Shown: positions 17,984-31,154 of the stretch, in pieces
Position numbering within the stretch: the stretch's first letter is position 1
How the letters are laid out: each line of letters starts with the position of its first letter
Assembly (NCBI GenBank): GCA_012517205.1
Contig: JAAYVL010000153.1
Span: forward strand, 1-64,000
Length of the DNA: 64,000 nucleotides
Source: Verrucomicrobiota bacterium
GTDB taxonomy: Bacteria > Verrucomicrobiota > Verrucomicrobiia > Limisphaerales > UBA8199
Reading direction: 5' to 3'
The notes under the pieces: generated by a model
Told to the model about the DNA's origin: nothing
Database searches by the model: none
Seen by the model: only the letters and a program-made list of their open reading frames with translations
Made by a program: the position numbers and the translations under genes

Positions 17984-18894
17984 GCGAACCGATGATTCAG
18001 CTCAAGCGCCTCAACAAGCAATTTGGCGCGCGCCAGGCGGTGAATAATTTGACGCTCGCCGTGCCGGCCGGCGAAATTTACGGGCTGCTGGGCCACAACG
18101 GCGCAGGCAAGAGCACGGCGATCGGGATGATGCTCGGGCAGGTCTGGCCCACCAGCGGAGAAGTGCTGATTTGCGGTTATGATGTCTCCGCGCATCGCCG
18201 GCAAGCCTTGCAGAAAGTGGGGGCGATTTTCGAAAGCCCGGCTTTTTACGACTATTTGAGCGCCGTGCGAAATCTGGAAATTCTAAGCTCCTACACCGCC
18301 CTGGTATCGCCACGACGCATTCAGGAAGTGATCGAATGGGTGGGGCTTAGCGGGCGGGAACGCTCTCTGGTGAGAACCTACTCACACGGCATGAGAGCCC
18401 GACTGGCCCTGGCCCAGGCGCTATTGCCGCAACCCGAATTGCTCATTCTCGACGAACCCAGCGATGGCCTGGACCCGGAAGGCATTCATGAGATGCGGCA
18501 GACAATCCTGCGGTTGCGCCAGGAACTAGGGCTGACAATTCTGCTTTCCTCTCATTTCCTCCATGAAGTGGAACAACTTTGCACGCGAATTGCCGTCTTA
18601 AACCAGGGCTGGATGGTTTTTGAAGGCGCACTGGCGGCCACCAAAACAAACGAGATCTGGGTGCGGCTTAAAACGAAGGATTTCGGGCTGGCGGTAAAGG
18701 AACTGCTGCAGGCGCGGATGATTACGCGGGATCGCGATGAATGTATGATCGCGTTGAGTCCCGGCGTGGAGACCGACCAGATTGTGCGGCGACTGGTAGA
18801 GCGCGCCATTCCGGTTTATGAAATAGTCCCGGCCGAGCAGACTCTTGAAGATTTCTACCTCTCGCTGATGGAGCGACAACGAAAGGCGCAGTGA
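17980..18894 (+). CDS. ABC transporter ATP-binding protein
   Basis: [19 protein letters not shown] Walker [19 protein letters not shown] Walker [17 protein letters not shown] signature. Confidence 0.93.
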   Translation: MSEPMIQLKRLNKQFGARQAVNNLTLAVPAGEIYGLLGHNGAGKSTAIGMMLGQVWPTSGEVLICGYDVSAHRRQALQKVGAIFESPAFYDYLSAVRNLEILSSYTALVSPRRIQEVIEWVGLSGRERSLVRTYSHGMRARLALAQALLPQPELLILDEPSDGLDPEGIHEMRQTILRLRQELGLTILLSSHFLHEVEQLCTRIAVLNQGWMVFEGALAATKTNEIWVRLKTKDFGLAVKELLQARMITRDRDECMIALSPGVETDQIVRRLVERAIPVYEIVPAEQTLEDFYLSLMERQRKAQ

Positions 18895-19733
18895 ACATGT
18901 TTGACCTTCATTTGCGCAACGAACTCTGGAAGCTCTTTGGAAAGAAGCGCACGTATATTGGGTTTGGCGCTTTTCTACTGGCGCAAAACGCCATGCTGTT
19001 GGCGTTCAAATTTACCCGCTGGCAATCTGAAATGGAGCGGTTGCTGGAAGGCAACGGCTACCTGGCCCTGGAATACGTATCGGCGTTGACGGTAGCTTTG
19101 ATCATGCTGATTCCACAAATTGCGCTGCTGATGCCTCTCTACACGGCCCTGGTCGGAGGCGATCTGGTAGCCAAGGAGGTGGAAGATGGGACGTTGCGCA
19201 TGATCCTGTCGCGCCCTATTTCCCGGTTTCGGCTATTACTGGTGAAATGGCTGGCAGGGGGTATTTTTTCGGCGGCGCTGGTTGTGATGCTCGGCGTCAC
19301 GGCGCTCGGTTTTGCCCGCCTATGGTTTCCCTGGCAGGGAATGTTCGTGTTCATTCCCGGGCAGATTTTCAACGTATTGTCCCCGGCCGACGGTTTGCGG
19401 TTCTATGCCTTCTCGCATCTATTTATGACCCTTAATGCCTGCACGGTGCTGGGAATCGCCCTGATGTTTTCGAGCTTTAACATCAAGCCCGCTGCCGCCA
19501 CCATCCTGGCCTTATCGCTCTTGTTCGCTAACCTGGTAATGGAAGGCATCCCGTTTTTTGAGCGATATCACCAGTACTTGCTGACCTTTCATTTCCATGC
19601 CTGGCGTCTCGTGTTTTCACAGCCAATGCCCTGGGCGCAAATCGCGCAATCGGTCTGCGTTTTGCTCGCCGTTAACCTCACCACCTTTCTTATAGCCGCG
19701 GCTGCCTTTCAAGCGCGCGACATCAAATCGTAG
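18891..19733 (+). CDS. ABC-2 type transporter permease
   Basis: Multiple TMs; GDLVAKEVEDGTLRMILSRPISRFRLLLVKWLAG is typical of ABC-2 permeases; overlaps ATPase gene. Confidence 0.88.
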   Translation: MNMFDLHLRNELWKLFGKKRTYIGFGAFLLAQNAMLLAFKFTRWQSEMERLLEGNGYLALEYVSALTVALIMLIPQIALLMPLYTALVGGDLVAKEVEDGTLRMILSRPISRFRLLLVKWLAGGIFSAALVVMLGVTALGFARLWFPWQGMFVFIPGQIFNVLSPADGLRFYAFSHLFMTLNACTVLGIALMFSSFNIKPAAATILALSLLFANLVMEGIPFFERYHQYLLTFHFHAWRLVFSQPMPWAQIAQSVCVLLAVNLTTFLIAAAAFQARDIKS

Positions 19734-22451
<2,718 letters not shown>

Positions 22452-22504
22452 CCCGTGCCCGCCGCTTTGCGCCACCTCCGGATTCACGCCCTTTAATTTT
22501 CGGC

Positions 22505-25147
22505 ATGCCAGACGATACCCCTCCCAACGATCCGCGTCCCGCTCTTACGCCGGCGTACGCCGCCCATGAGAAGATCAACAAGATCAACGTGGCGGAGGAG
22601 ATCAAAAACTCCTTCCTGGATTATTCGATGTCCGTGATCATCTCGCGGGCGCTGCCAGATGTCCGCGACGGCCTGAAGCCGTCGCAACGCCGCATTCTCT
22701 ATGCGATGCACGACCTGGGCGTGATGCCCAATCGCAAGCATCTCAAATGCGCCAAGATCGTGGGCGAAACGATGGGCAACTATCACCCGCACGGCGACCT
22801 GGCGATTTATCCGACGCTGGTGCACATGGCGCAGCCTTGGGCCATGCGCGAGCGGCTGGTGGAAGGGCAGGGGAACTTCGGCTCCGTGGAGGGCGATCCG
22901 CCGGCGGCGATGCGCTACACCGAAGCGCGGCTGGCGCCGCTGGGAGCGGTGCTGATGGAGGACATGGACAAGGATACGGTGGATTTCGTGCCCAATTACG
23001 ATGAGACGCGCACCGAGCCGACCGTTTTCCCCGCCGCGTTCCCCAATCTGCTGGTCAACGGCGGCACGGGCATCGCCGTGGGCATGGCGACCAATATGCC
23101 GCCGCACAACCTGGGCGAGATCGTGGACGGCATTTGCGCCCAGATTGACAAACCGGACATTACGCTCCGGGAGTTGATGCAGCACGTCAAAGGGCCGGAT
23201 TTCCCGACGGGCTGCATGATTTGCGGGCTGGAAGGCATCAAAAACTATTTCACGGATGGGCGCGGCAGCCTGAAGGTGCGCGGCAAAGTGGGGCTCGAGG
23301 AAATCAAAGGGGGGCGCGAACAGATCATTATCACCGAAATCCCCTTCAACGTGAACCGGGCGGTGCTGGTCGAACGCATAGCCACACTGGTCAACGAGAA
23401 AATCATCACCGACATCACCGGCGTGCGCGACGAGTCGGATGAAAACACGCGGATCGTCATTGAAATCAAGCGCGACGCGGTGCCCAAGGTGGTCATCAAC
23501 AATCTCTACCAGTACACCGCGCTGGAAAGCAGCTTTTCGGTCAACGCGCTGGCGATAGATCATGGCCGGCCCAAAACCCTGGGGCTGAAAGACCTGATTG
23601 GCTGCTACATCGAGCACCGGCGCGAGGTGGTGATTCGGCGCACCCGCTTCGAGTTGCGCCAGGCCGAGGAACGGGCGGAAATCCTGGAAGGCTATCTGAT
23701 CGCGCTGTCCAACCTGGACGAGTTTATCCGCATCATTCGCCATTCCCACACCCGGGAGGAGGCTAAAATCAAGCTGCTGGCTTTTGACTTCACCCGGGCG
23801 CAGGTGGAGACGCTTGGCATCCTGATTCGCAGCGAGGCGCGGCTGCTCAACGGGCGCTACTCGTTCAGCGAAGCGCAGGCCAACGCCATCCTGGAATTGC
23901 GCCTCTACCAGTTGACGGGCCTGGAAATCGACAAGGTCCGGGCCGAGTATCGCGCCTTGATCGCGCGGATCAAGGACCTGCTGGATATCCTCGCGAAGGA
24001 GGAAAGGGTGCTGGGCATCATCAAAACGGAGTTGCAAGCCATCAAGGCGAAGTACGCCACGCCGCGGGTAACGGAACTGGTGCCGGACGAGGGGGAGATT
24101 GCGATTGAAGACCTGATTGCGAACGAGGGCGTCATCATCACCCTCACGCATACGGGGCTGATCAAGCGGACGAACATCAGTTCCTACCGCGCCCAGCGCC
24201 GGGGCGGCAAAGGCGTGATCGGCATGACAACCCGCGAGGGGCCCACGGAGGAGGACGTGGATTTCATCGAGCACCTGTTCACCGCCAGCACCCATGATTA
24301 CCTGATGTTCTTTACGAACACCGGGCGCGTGTACGCCGAACGCGTGCATGAGATTCCCGACATGGGGCGGGCCGCCAAAGGCCGCAGCATCGCCAACCTG
24401 CTGGAACTGAAGGCCGGCGAGACCATCGCCGCGTTGATTCGCATTGAAGCCCGAACCGGCCCAAACAAGGAAGACATCACCTGGCAGCAGCCGGGGTTCC
24501 TGTTTTTCGCCACGCAGCAAGGCACGGTGAAGAAGACCCCGCTCACCGACTTCGCCAACGTGCGCAAAGACGGAATCATCGCCATTCGCATCGAGCCGGG
24601 GGACGCGCTGATTGACGTCAAGCTGACTTCCGGGCAGGACCAGGTGGTCCTGATCACGCGCGATGGCATGAGCATTCGCTTTGCCGAGGAAGACGTGCGG
24701 CCCATGGGGCGCCCGGCGGCGGGCGTGCGCGGCATCAACCTGGAGAAAGCCGATGCCGTCGTGGCCCTCGCGCTGGCGGTTCCTGACGCGACCTTGCTGG
24801 TGGCCGGCGAAAACGGCATCGGCAAGCGAACCCCCTTTGACCTGGCCCGGGAGGATGGAACGACCGAGCCGGTCTATCGCCTCCAGTCGCGGGGCGGCAA
24901 GGGCATCATTACGATGAAAGCCAATGAGAAGACCGGCGCCGTGGTGGGCGCCCTGACCGTTCAGGACGGCGACGAAGTTATGCTGATAACGGCAGGCGGG
25001 CAACTGGTGCGCACCTACGTGAAGGACATTCGGGAGACAGGCCGGAATGCGCAGGGCGTTCGGCTGATTAACCTGGCCGAAGGCGATCAACTGCAGGCTA
25101 TCGCGCCAGTGATCAGCGAGCAGCAGGAGAACGGTGCGGAAGAATAG
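22505..25147 (+). CDS. gyrA: DNA gyrase subunit A
   Basis: [32 protein letters not shown]...[20 protein letters not shown]...[24 protein letters not shown]-terminal [10 protein letters not shown] and [12 protein letters not shown] GyrA boxes; ATG 22505 preferred. Confidence 0.97.
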   Translation: MPDDTPPNDPRPALTPAYAAHEKINKINVAEEIKNSFLDYSMSVIISRALPDVRDGLKPSQRRILYAMHDLGVMPNRKHLKCAKIVGETMGNYHPHGDLAIYPTLVHMAQPWAMRERLVEGQGNFGSVEGDPPAAMRYTEARLAPLGAVLMEDMDKDTVDFVPNYDETRTEPTVFPAAFPNLLVNGGTGIAVGMATNMPPHNLGEIVDGICAQIDKPDITLRELMQHVKGPDFPTGCMICGLEGIKNYFTDGRGSLKVRGKVGLEEIKGGREQIIITEIPFNVNRAVLVERIATLVNEKIITDITGVRDESDENTRIVIEIKRDAVPKVVINNLYQYTALESSFSVNALAIDHGRPKTLGLKDLIGCYIEHRREVVIRRTRFELRQAEERAEILEGYLIALSNLDEFIRIIRHSHTREEAKIKLLAFDFTRAQVETLGILIRSEARLLNGRYSFSEAQANAILELRLYQLTGLEIDKVRAEYRALIARIKDLLDILAKEERVLGIIKTELQAIKAKYATPRVTELVPDEGEIAIEDLIANEGVIITLTHTGLIKRTNISSYRAQRRGGKGVIGMTTREGPTEEDVDFIEHLFTASTHDYLMFFTNTGRVYAERVHEIPDMGRAAKGRSIANLLELKAGETIAALIRIEARTGPNKEDITWQQPGFLFFATQQGTVKKTPLTDFANVRKDGIIAIRIEPGDALIDVKLTSGQDQVVLITRDGMSIRFAEEDVRPMGRPAAGVRGINLEKADAVVALALAVPDATLLVAGENGIGKRTPFDLAREDGTTEPVYRLQSRGGKGIITMKANEKTGAVVGALTVQDGDEVMLITAGGQLVRTYVKDIRETGRNAQGVRLINLAEGDQLQAIAPVISEQQENGAEE

Positions 25148-25225
25148 CCGGGGGCAGCGCCGCCCGGCGGCAACCGCGGTCGCGGGAAACAGCCGCCGCC
25201 GCGAGGCGGGGCGCGTCGGGAAGAC

Positions 25226-25933
25226 TCAGGGCGACAGGCGCTCGATCCGCCAGGTGTTATCCGGCTGCCGGGTATAGCGAAACCGATCGTGGAGGCGGTT
25301 GGGGCGGCCCTGCCAGAACTCGATCCGCGCGGGCCAAAGCCGGTAGCCCCCCCAGAACGGAGGGCGGGGCACTTCCTTCCCGGCGTAGCGGGCTTCGATC
25401 TGCCGCCACTTCTCCTCCAGGGCTGCCCGATCCGGAATCACGGTGCTTTGCGGCGAGGCCCAGGCCGCCTCCTGGCTGCCCCGTGGCCGCGAATGGAAAT
25501 AGGCATCGGACTCCGCCGGCGGCAGTTGGCTGATTTCGCCCGCGATGCACACTTGCCGCTCCTGGTTCGACCAATAAAACACCAACGCCGCCCGGGGATT
25601 TCCAGCCAACTCCTGCCCTTTGCGGCTTTCGTAATTGGTGAAGAATACAAAGCCGCGCTCATCCACACCCTTGAGCAGCACCACCCGCGCCGACGGATGC
25701 CCATGCGAGTCCACCGTCGCCAGCGTCATCGCCGTCAGGTCGAGCGGCTCAGCGCCGCTGGCCAGGAGCAGTTTCTTGTAGAGCTTGATGCCAAACTTCC
25801 GCAGCCGCCCGCTGGCGCGGACTCCCGCCGCCTGCTCAAACCACTTCTTGAACTGGGCGATGGGATCCGCCTCCAAATCCCGCCGCCGCAGACCGGTCAG
25901 GTTGTATTCACGCCGCAAGTCCGCAATAGCCAT
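25226..25933 (-). CDS. pdxH: pyridoxamine 5'-phosphate oxidase
   Basis: DLRREYNLTGLRRRDLEADPIAQFKKWFEQA...MTLATVDSHGHPSARVVLLKGVDERGFVFFTNYESRKGQEL...RLHDRFRYTRQPDNTWRIERLSP. Confidence 0.95.
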   Translation of the reverse strand: MAIADLRREYNLTGLRRRDLEADPIAQFKKWFEQAAGVRASGRLRKFGIKLYKKLLLASGAEPLDLTAMTLATVDSHGHPSARVVLLKGVDERGFVFFTNYESRKGQELAGNPRAALVFYWSNQERQVCIAGEISQLPPAESDAYFHSRPRGSQEAAWASPQSTVIPDRAALEEKWRQIEARYAGKEVPRPPFWGGYRLWPARIEFWQGRPNRLHDRFRYTRQPDNTWRIERLSP

Positions 25934-26017
25934 AACCCAAAATCAAAACCCCGCCCGTTATCCCGCCAGGCGGGAGCCGGGGAGTGAGGGCGAATCGCGC
26001 ATACAGGCGTCGCCGGG

Positions 26018-26584
26018 CTACGACTGCGCGGCCGAACTGGCAGGCATCATCCCCGTCTTGCGCGCATAATTGAAGATGCCTCCGGCATCCACCACGGGCC
26101 GCACATCCCCCAGGGACTTAAACGGATAGACCTTGCCCGAATCCTTGCTGGTGACGGTGCCGGCATCCAGATCCACCGTCACGACCTCGCCTGTTTTGAG
26201 GGCGTCGCAGAGCCGTTCGACGGTTTCGCAGGGATACAACTCGCCCGTGGCAACGGCATTGCGGAAGAAAATGCGCGCAAAGCTTTCCGCCAGAACGACC
26301 TTGCAGCCCGCGGAACCCAACGCAATCGGCGCATGTTCCCGCGAGCTGCCGCAGCCAAAATTGCGCCCGGCCACCACGATCGGATATTGGCTGTCGAGCT
26401 GGCCTTCGTCCACATAACGCTTCGGATACGCCGATTCCGGCAATCCCGCGAAGGCGTAAGCCCCCAGCTTTTCGTACTCCTGCGGAATCGTCGGCACGAG
26501 ATTCAAGTATTGCGCCGGGATAATCTGATCCGTGTCTATATTATCCCGCACCACAAAGACTGGTCCGGCAAAAACAGATTGCAT
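26018..26584 (-). CDS. leuD: 3-isopropylmalate dehydratase small subunit
   Basis: DNIDTDQIIPAQYL...FGCGSSREHAPIALGSAGCKVVLAESFARIFFRNAVATGELYP; ATG at 26584; upstream part of the longer ORF runs into a repeat. Confidence 0.88.
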   Translation of the reverse strand: MQSVFAGPVFVVRDNIDTDQIIPAQYLNLVPTIPQEYEKLGAYAFAGLPESAYPKRYVDEGQLDSQYPIVVAGRNFGCGSSREHAPIALGSAGCKVVLAESFARIFFRNAVATGELYPCETVERLCDALKTGEVVTVDLDAGTVTSKDSGKVYPFKSLGDVRPVVDAGGIFNYARKTGMMPASSAAQS

Positions 26585-26755
26585 GAGCCCAACTTGGACG
26601 ACGGCCAGCCCATTTTCAATCAGATATTGACAGGAATCTACTTTTCGAACGCCTGCCTGGATAACTCGTCCGCCCAAAGGAACGGCTAAAACTGGACGCA
26701 ACCTCGCACCCCAAACCCGAATAAAGCCGAAAGCCAACTCCAACCAAATCCTGCC

Positions 26756-26974
26756 GAACTGTCCAATTATTGGACACTTGCCTGCTTTCGGCCTCAATAG
26801 CCATTTCCAATGCCAGATTTCGCCTAACCTGCATAATTTCACGGACATCCATAGATACCAGCTGGCCGTGTACAAGGGGTGTACAAGGGGAGTACAACGG
26901 ATGCTCAGCAGAGGAACAATGAAAAATCCGTTGTGCATCCGGTGAGCATCCCTTGTACACCCCTTGTACACGGC
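26756..26974. repeat. dispersed intergenic element, copy 1: 17-bp palindrome + 88-nt spacer + inverted 11-nt-unit array
   Basis: TGTCCAATTATTGGACA at 26760-26776; GCC-(GTGTACAAGGG)x2-GAGTACAACGG-ATGCTCAGCAG-AGGAACAATGA-AAAAT-CCGTTGTGCAT-CCGGTGAGCAT-(CCCTTGTACAC)x2-GGC at 26865-26974; second copy at 54609-54816. Confidence 0.93.
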
Positions 26975-27141
26975 GCTTTGAGATGGTATCGAGAGGGTGG
27001 GGGCAGGGAAGTGCCGACGAGAGCGTGCCAGGGCAGGGGACGGTATGGCCTTAAAAACTATCGGAAACGACGAAATTTACAGGGACAACGGATTGACATT
27101 GCTTTCCCGGATGGTTTTCGGCATCCTTGCCTGTGAAACCT

Positions 27142-27357
27142 ATGAAGCAGAAGGGTCGAATCGCTGTCGCGCCACTGGCTACTGGCCAGGTTTGGCGGAT
27201 GGCGGATTCACATCTTCATGTTGACCTCGTAGGCAAGCACCTGGTCCATTACAAGCTCATCAAGCGCGACGCCAAGCGCACCCCCATGTCGCTTTCCAAC
27301 AAGAAGACTGTGGAGAAATACCTCAGGACCAACAAAGCCGTTTTGGTGCAGGGATAA
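27142..27357 (+). CDS. small conserved hypothetical basic protein
   Basis: MKQKGRIAVAPLATGQVWRMADSHLHVDLVGKHLVHYKLIKRDAKRTPMSLSNKKTVEKYLRTNKAVLVQG; codon-like composition, clean start and stop. Confidence 0.6.
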   Translation: MKQKGRIAVAPLATGQVWRMADSHLHVDLVGKHLVHYKLIKRDAKRTPMSLSNKKTVEKYLRTNKAVLVQG

Positions 27358-27630
27358 ACGCATTTGCCCCAAAAACGGGGTGGCCTGGCAGAAAAGAGAC
27401 AGAGCGTGCTGGCGGCGGGCTGCGCACCTCAAAACCGAGTCGTTCCCCCGAGGAGTCCGTGCCTTCGCCCCCCAAAGGCTCACCCCCAATATACGACGCT
27501 CTCTTTAAGCTCCGGTTAAAGACTCCGCCCGCTGGGAACACCATGCCCTGCGGACACAAGCCTGTATTCAGCCGCCCCGGAGATTTTATCCCGGCTTGTC
27601 TTTTCGCCAACTCCGGCTTAACAGGGAAAC

Positions 27631-28980
27631 ATGAACCGCAGACAATTCATCCAAGCCGGTGCGGCGGGATTGGCGTTGGCGTCCCTCGGCGGCTATGCCG
27701 CTGAATTCGCAGACCAGAAGAAGCGTGTTGGCCTCATCGGCTGCGGTTGGTACGGCAAGAGTGATTTGCTCCGCCTGATCCAGGTTGCGCCGGTCGAGGT
27801 GGTCTCGCTATGCGACGTGGATAAGCAGATGCTCGCCGGGGCGGCGGAGATCGTCGCCGCGCGCCAGGCCTCCAGGAAGGCGCCCCGCACCTATCATGAC
27901 TACCGGGAGATGCTCCGCGAAAAGGACCTGGAGATTGTCCTGATCGCCACGCCGGACCATTGGCACGCCCTGCCGATGATCGCCGCGGTGGAAGCCGGCG
28001 CGGATGTTTATGTGCAGAAGCCAATCAGCGTGGATGTGGTCGAGGGGCAGGCCATGCTGGCCGCCGCGCGCAAGCATAAACGCGTCGTGCAGGTCGGCAC
28101 CCAGCGCCGCAGCACCCCGCATCTCATCGAAGCCCGGGACGCCATTCTGCGCGAGGGAAAGCTTGGCAAAATCGGGCTGGTGGAGATTTACAGCTATTAC
28201 GGCGGCGGCGCCGGAACGGAGCCCGAGGACAGTGCGCCGCCCGATTACCTTGACTGGGAGATGTGGACCGGCCCGGCGCCTCTGCGTCCCTACAACCGCA
28301 TGAAGCACCCGCGCGGCTGGCGATCGTTCATGGAATATGGCAACGGCACCGTCGGCGATCTCTGCATCCACATGCTCGATGCGGCGCGCTGGATGCTGGG
28401 TCTTGGCGCGCCGCGAACGGTCAGCTCCGCCGGTGGCATTTTCGTGCGCCAGGGCCGGAAGGCCAACATCGCCGACACCCAAACCGCGATCTTCGACTTC
28501 GGCGATTTGCAGGTGGTCTGGCAGCATCGCCGCTGGGGCCAATCACCCGACCCGCGCTATCCCTGGGGCATTACGTTCTGGGGAGAGAAGGGACATCTCA
28601 AGGCCAGCATTAACAGCTATACCTTTGTGCCCGCCGATAACCGTCCCCCTCTGCACCGCGAAGTGACGATGGAGTTGGAGCAATACCCCGAGGACCGGGA
28701 GGAAAAGGAACTGGAAAAACAAGTCGCGCCCGCGATACGGGGCCACATGAAAGACTTTCTGGCCGCCATTGCCACGCGTGGCAAGCCCGTAGCCGATATC
28801 GAGCAGGGGTATATTTCCACGACGGCCTGCATCCTGGCCAACCTGTCCATGAAGCTGGGCCGCAGCCTGGCGTGGGACGCCGCACGGGGGCGCGTGGTCG
28901 GTGATGAGGAAGCCAACGGTCTCCTGGCACGGCCCTACCGCGCGCCCTGGGAGCATCCCGAGCCGTTGAAATTCAGTTAG
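27631..28980 (+). CDS. Gfo/Idh/MocA family oxidoreductase, Tat-exported
   Basis: MNRRQFIQAGAAGLALASLGGYAA signal; VGLIGCGWYGKSDLLRL; IATPDHWHALPMIAAVEAGADVYVQKPISVDVVEGQAM. Confidence 0.92.
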   Translation: MNRRQFIQAGAAGLALASLGGYAAEFADQKKRVGLIGCGWYGKSDLLRLIQVAPVEVVSLCDVDKQMLAGAAEIVAARQASRKAPRTYHDYREMLREKDLEIVLIATPDHWHALPMIAAVEAGADVYVQKPISVDVVEGQAMLAAARKHKRVVQVGTQRRSTPHLIEARDAILREGKLGKIGLVEIYSYYGGGAGTEPEDSAPPDYLDWEMWTGPAPLRPYNRMKHPRGWRSFMEYGNGTVGDLCIHMLDAARWMLGLGAPRTVSSAGGIFVRQGRKANIADTQTAIFDFGDLQVVWQHRRWGQSPDPRYPWGITFWGEKGHLKASINSYTFVPADNRPPLHREVTMELEQYPEDREEKELEKQVAPAIRGHMKDFLAAIATRGKPVADIEQGYISTTACILANLSMKLGRSLAWDAARGRVVGDEEANGLLARPYRAPWEHPEPLKFS

Positions 28981-29026
28981 TCCCGGCCCGCCGGGTGGGC
29001 CACCGCTTCCGGCGCCGCCGCCGCGC

Positions 29027-30532
29027 CTACACCTTCGCCGGCACGACAAACGGTGGGCGATAAGGGCGCGTCAGCATTTCGTTGGCCGCCCGGTTTCCCG
29101 CAAAGCGTTCTTTCCGGGGGTCAAACTTGAGCGGCATCCCCAACCACACCTTGTCCTTCGCCAGATCCACGCCGTTGGCATCCAGATGCCCGGCCATGCG
29201 GTCAAAGGCCTCGGCCAGGCTCCGGTTATCCGCAAGCGCCTGCCGGATTTCTCCCGGCGCCTTTTGCGCCCCCAGCCGATAGGAGATATTCCCGGTATGA
29301 ACCAGGCCCGCCGACAAATGGCCTTCCAGGATCTCCGCGTTGAGCGCTTGGACGTTGCGGCTCCGGACAGCGGCGATCCAGTTGCCATGATGGCCGCCCG
29401 ATTCCGCCGTCAACCCCACCGGAGTCTTCACCGAATCGGCCGCGGCCTTCTTTCGGCCCGTGAAGCGCGTGATTTCCTTGCCGTCGCGGTCATAGATGAT
29501 CGCTTCGGTATAGCTGGGGACTACCACGCTGCCATGCTCGCACTCGATGACGTTGCCGATGCTCACGCCCCGGTAGTTGTCCATCTTCCAGCCCTGGCTT
29601 TGCGCCGCCTGGTCGTGCGGCAAGCCGCGCACTTCAAAGAGCAGCGGGGTTTTGTATCCGTGATAGACAATGAGAGTGTTGGGGGTTTCGGCGGAATCCT
29701 GGTAGCCCAGGCGCCCGCCAATGGCTTGCGTGAAGGGCGCAATGGTCTTTTCGCCCAGAAACCAGCGGGCAATATCCAACTGGTGCGGGCCCTGGTTCCC
29801 ATAATCGCCGTTGCCGTAGTTCCAAAACCAATGCCAGTCGTAGTGAATCGTCCCATTGCCGGTTTTGCGGCGCGGTGGTTCGTTTGGGGCCGGGCCACAC
29901 CAGAGATCATACTCGATGTAAGCGGGCACCGGCTGCGGCCCATCCACCGTTCCGATACTCCTGCGGGCCTTGTAACAAAAGCCGCGCGCCAGCAGAATCC
30001 GGCCCAGGCGCCCCTCGCGCACATACTGCACCGCCTCCTGCAGCCCTCCTGACGAACGGCACTGCGTGCCGCATTGGACGATGCGCTTATATTTGCGGGC
30101 CGCTTCAACCATTTTGCGGCCCTCGAAAAGGTTGTGGCTGGCCGGTTTCTCGACGTAAACATCCTTGCCCGCCTGGCAGGCCCACACTGTTGCCAGCGCG
30201 TGCCAATGGTTCGGCGTCGCGATGGAAACCGCGTCCACATCCTTGTTGTCGAGCACCCGGCGCAGATCGGTGCAGGCCTGGACGCTGCTGCCCAGTTCCC
30301 GGGCCTTGGCTTCCAGCACCTGGCGGTCCACGTCGCAAATAGCCACCACCCGCACGCCGCTGAGCCTGTTCAGGGCCTTGATATGGCCGGCGCCCTGGCC
30401 GCGAAAGCCAATCACCGCAACGCGGATGTCGTCATTGGCCCCGACAGCCCGGCTCCAGGTGCGAGCGTCCAGACTGAAAGCGGCGGCGCCGAGGGCAACG
30501 GTTTTGAGGAAATCACGACGATTCAGGTTCAT
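29027..30532 (-). CDS. Gfo/Idh/MocA family oxidoreductase, Tat-exported
   Basis: MNLNRRDFLKTVALGAAAFSLDA signal; VAVIGFRGQGAGHIKALN; IATPNHWHALATVWACQAGKDVYVEKPASHNLFEGRKMVEAA. Confidence 0.92.
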   Translation of the reverse strand: MNLNRRDFLKTVALGAAAFSLDARTWSRAVGANDDIRVAVIGFRGQGAGHIKALNRLSGVRVVAICDVDRQVLEAKARELGSSVQACTDLRRVLDNKDVDAVSIATPNHWHALATVWACQAGKDVYVEKPASHNLFEGRKMVEAARKYKRIVQCGTQCRSSGGLQEAVQYVREGRLGRILLARGFCYKARRSIGTVDGPQPVPAYIEYDLWCGPAPNEPPRRKTGNGTIHYDWHWFWNYGNGDYGNQGPHQLDIARWFLGEKTIAPFTQAIGGRLGYQDSAETPNTLIVYHGYKTPLLFEVRGLPHDQAAQSQGWKMDNYRGVSIGNVIECEHGSVVVPSYTEAIIYDRDGKEITRFTGRKKAAADSVKTPVGLTAESGGHHGNWIAAVRSRNVQALNAEILEGHLSAGLVHTGNISYRLGAQKAPGEIRQALADNRSLAEAFDRMAGHLDANGVDLAKDKVWLGMPLKFDPRKERFAGNRAANEMLTRPYRPPFVVPAKV

Positions 30533-30791
30533 AATAGTATTGTATTGTCTTTGGATTCAGTAGGGGAAGGCGGAGGTCAATTCAACTCCTTTTTCCTTAA
30601 CTGGCAGAAAACCGCGCACTGTCTGCCAGCCGCCAGGCATTCCGCGAGACCCTTTTTGCGACGCTGAGAGGGCCCCTGGAGCATCGGGCACTTCAGCTCC
30701 ACAGCAGCCGATTCGGCAAGGAGGAGCACTTTCGCATTCGCTTGACGGAGATGGGCTTTCCATCATACGATAGATCTATATAAACAGTTAG

Positions 30792-31154
30792 AGCCCAATC
30801 CCGCGCCTCTCCATCCAGGCTCTGCGCCAGCGCAAAGCTCACCGCCTGCGCTCCCTCAAGCTGCCGCCCCGCCTCATTTACACCTCCCTGCTGGAACGGT
30901 TCCTGACCTGCGGGCGCCCCCACTGCTCCTGTCATCAAGGCCACAAACACGGTCCCTTCTTCTACCTCAACCGCTGCCTGTCCAAAGGTCGCATGAGCAG
31001 CCTGCTGCTCAAATCCGACGCTCAGATCACCCAAGCCCGCCAAGCGGTCCAGGCCTACCGCCAGGTGCTCGCAGCTCTCGACCAACTCTCTTGGATCAAT
31101 CTGGAACTGCTGCGGCGCGATGAGCCCTTGTTCGGGAAACCAACCCCAGTATGA
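30792..31154 (+). pseudogene. 5'-truncated transposon accessory ORF (DUF6788-like)
   Basis: Reading frame without ATG: ALRQRKAHRLRSLKLPPRLIYTSLLERFLTCGRPHCSCHQGHKHGPFFYLNRCLSKGRMSSLLLKSDAQITQARQAVQAYRQVLAALDQLSWINLELLRRDEPLFGKPTPV*; stop overlaps the ATG of the next transposase frame. Confidence 0.5.

Noticed and set aside
22493-25090. 865-aa minus-strand ORF spanning gyrA
   Set aside because: Antisense shadow of a clear GyrA coding region in high-GC DNA; composition (His/Arg/Gln/Val-rich, no domain motifs) is typical of spurious ORFs
26865-26974. CRISPR array interpretation of the repeated units
   Set aside because: Units are 11 nt, contiguous without spacers and inverted about a centre; no cas genes nearby
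26616-27136. Short ORFs beginning MYKGC/MYKGS in both strands (also at 54692-55034)
   Set aside because: They arise from the 11-nt inverted array, appear in several frames, and their repeat period is not codon-compatible
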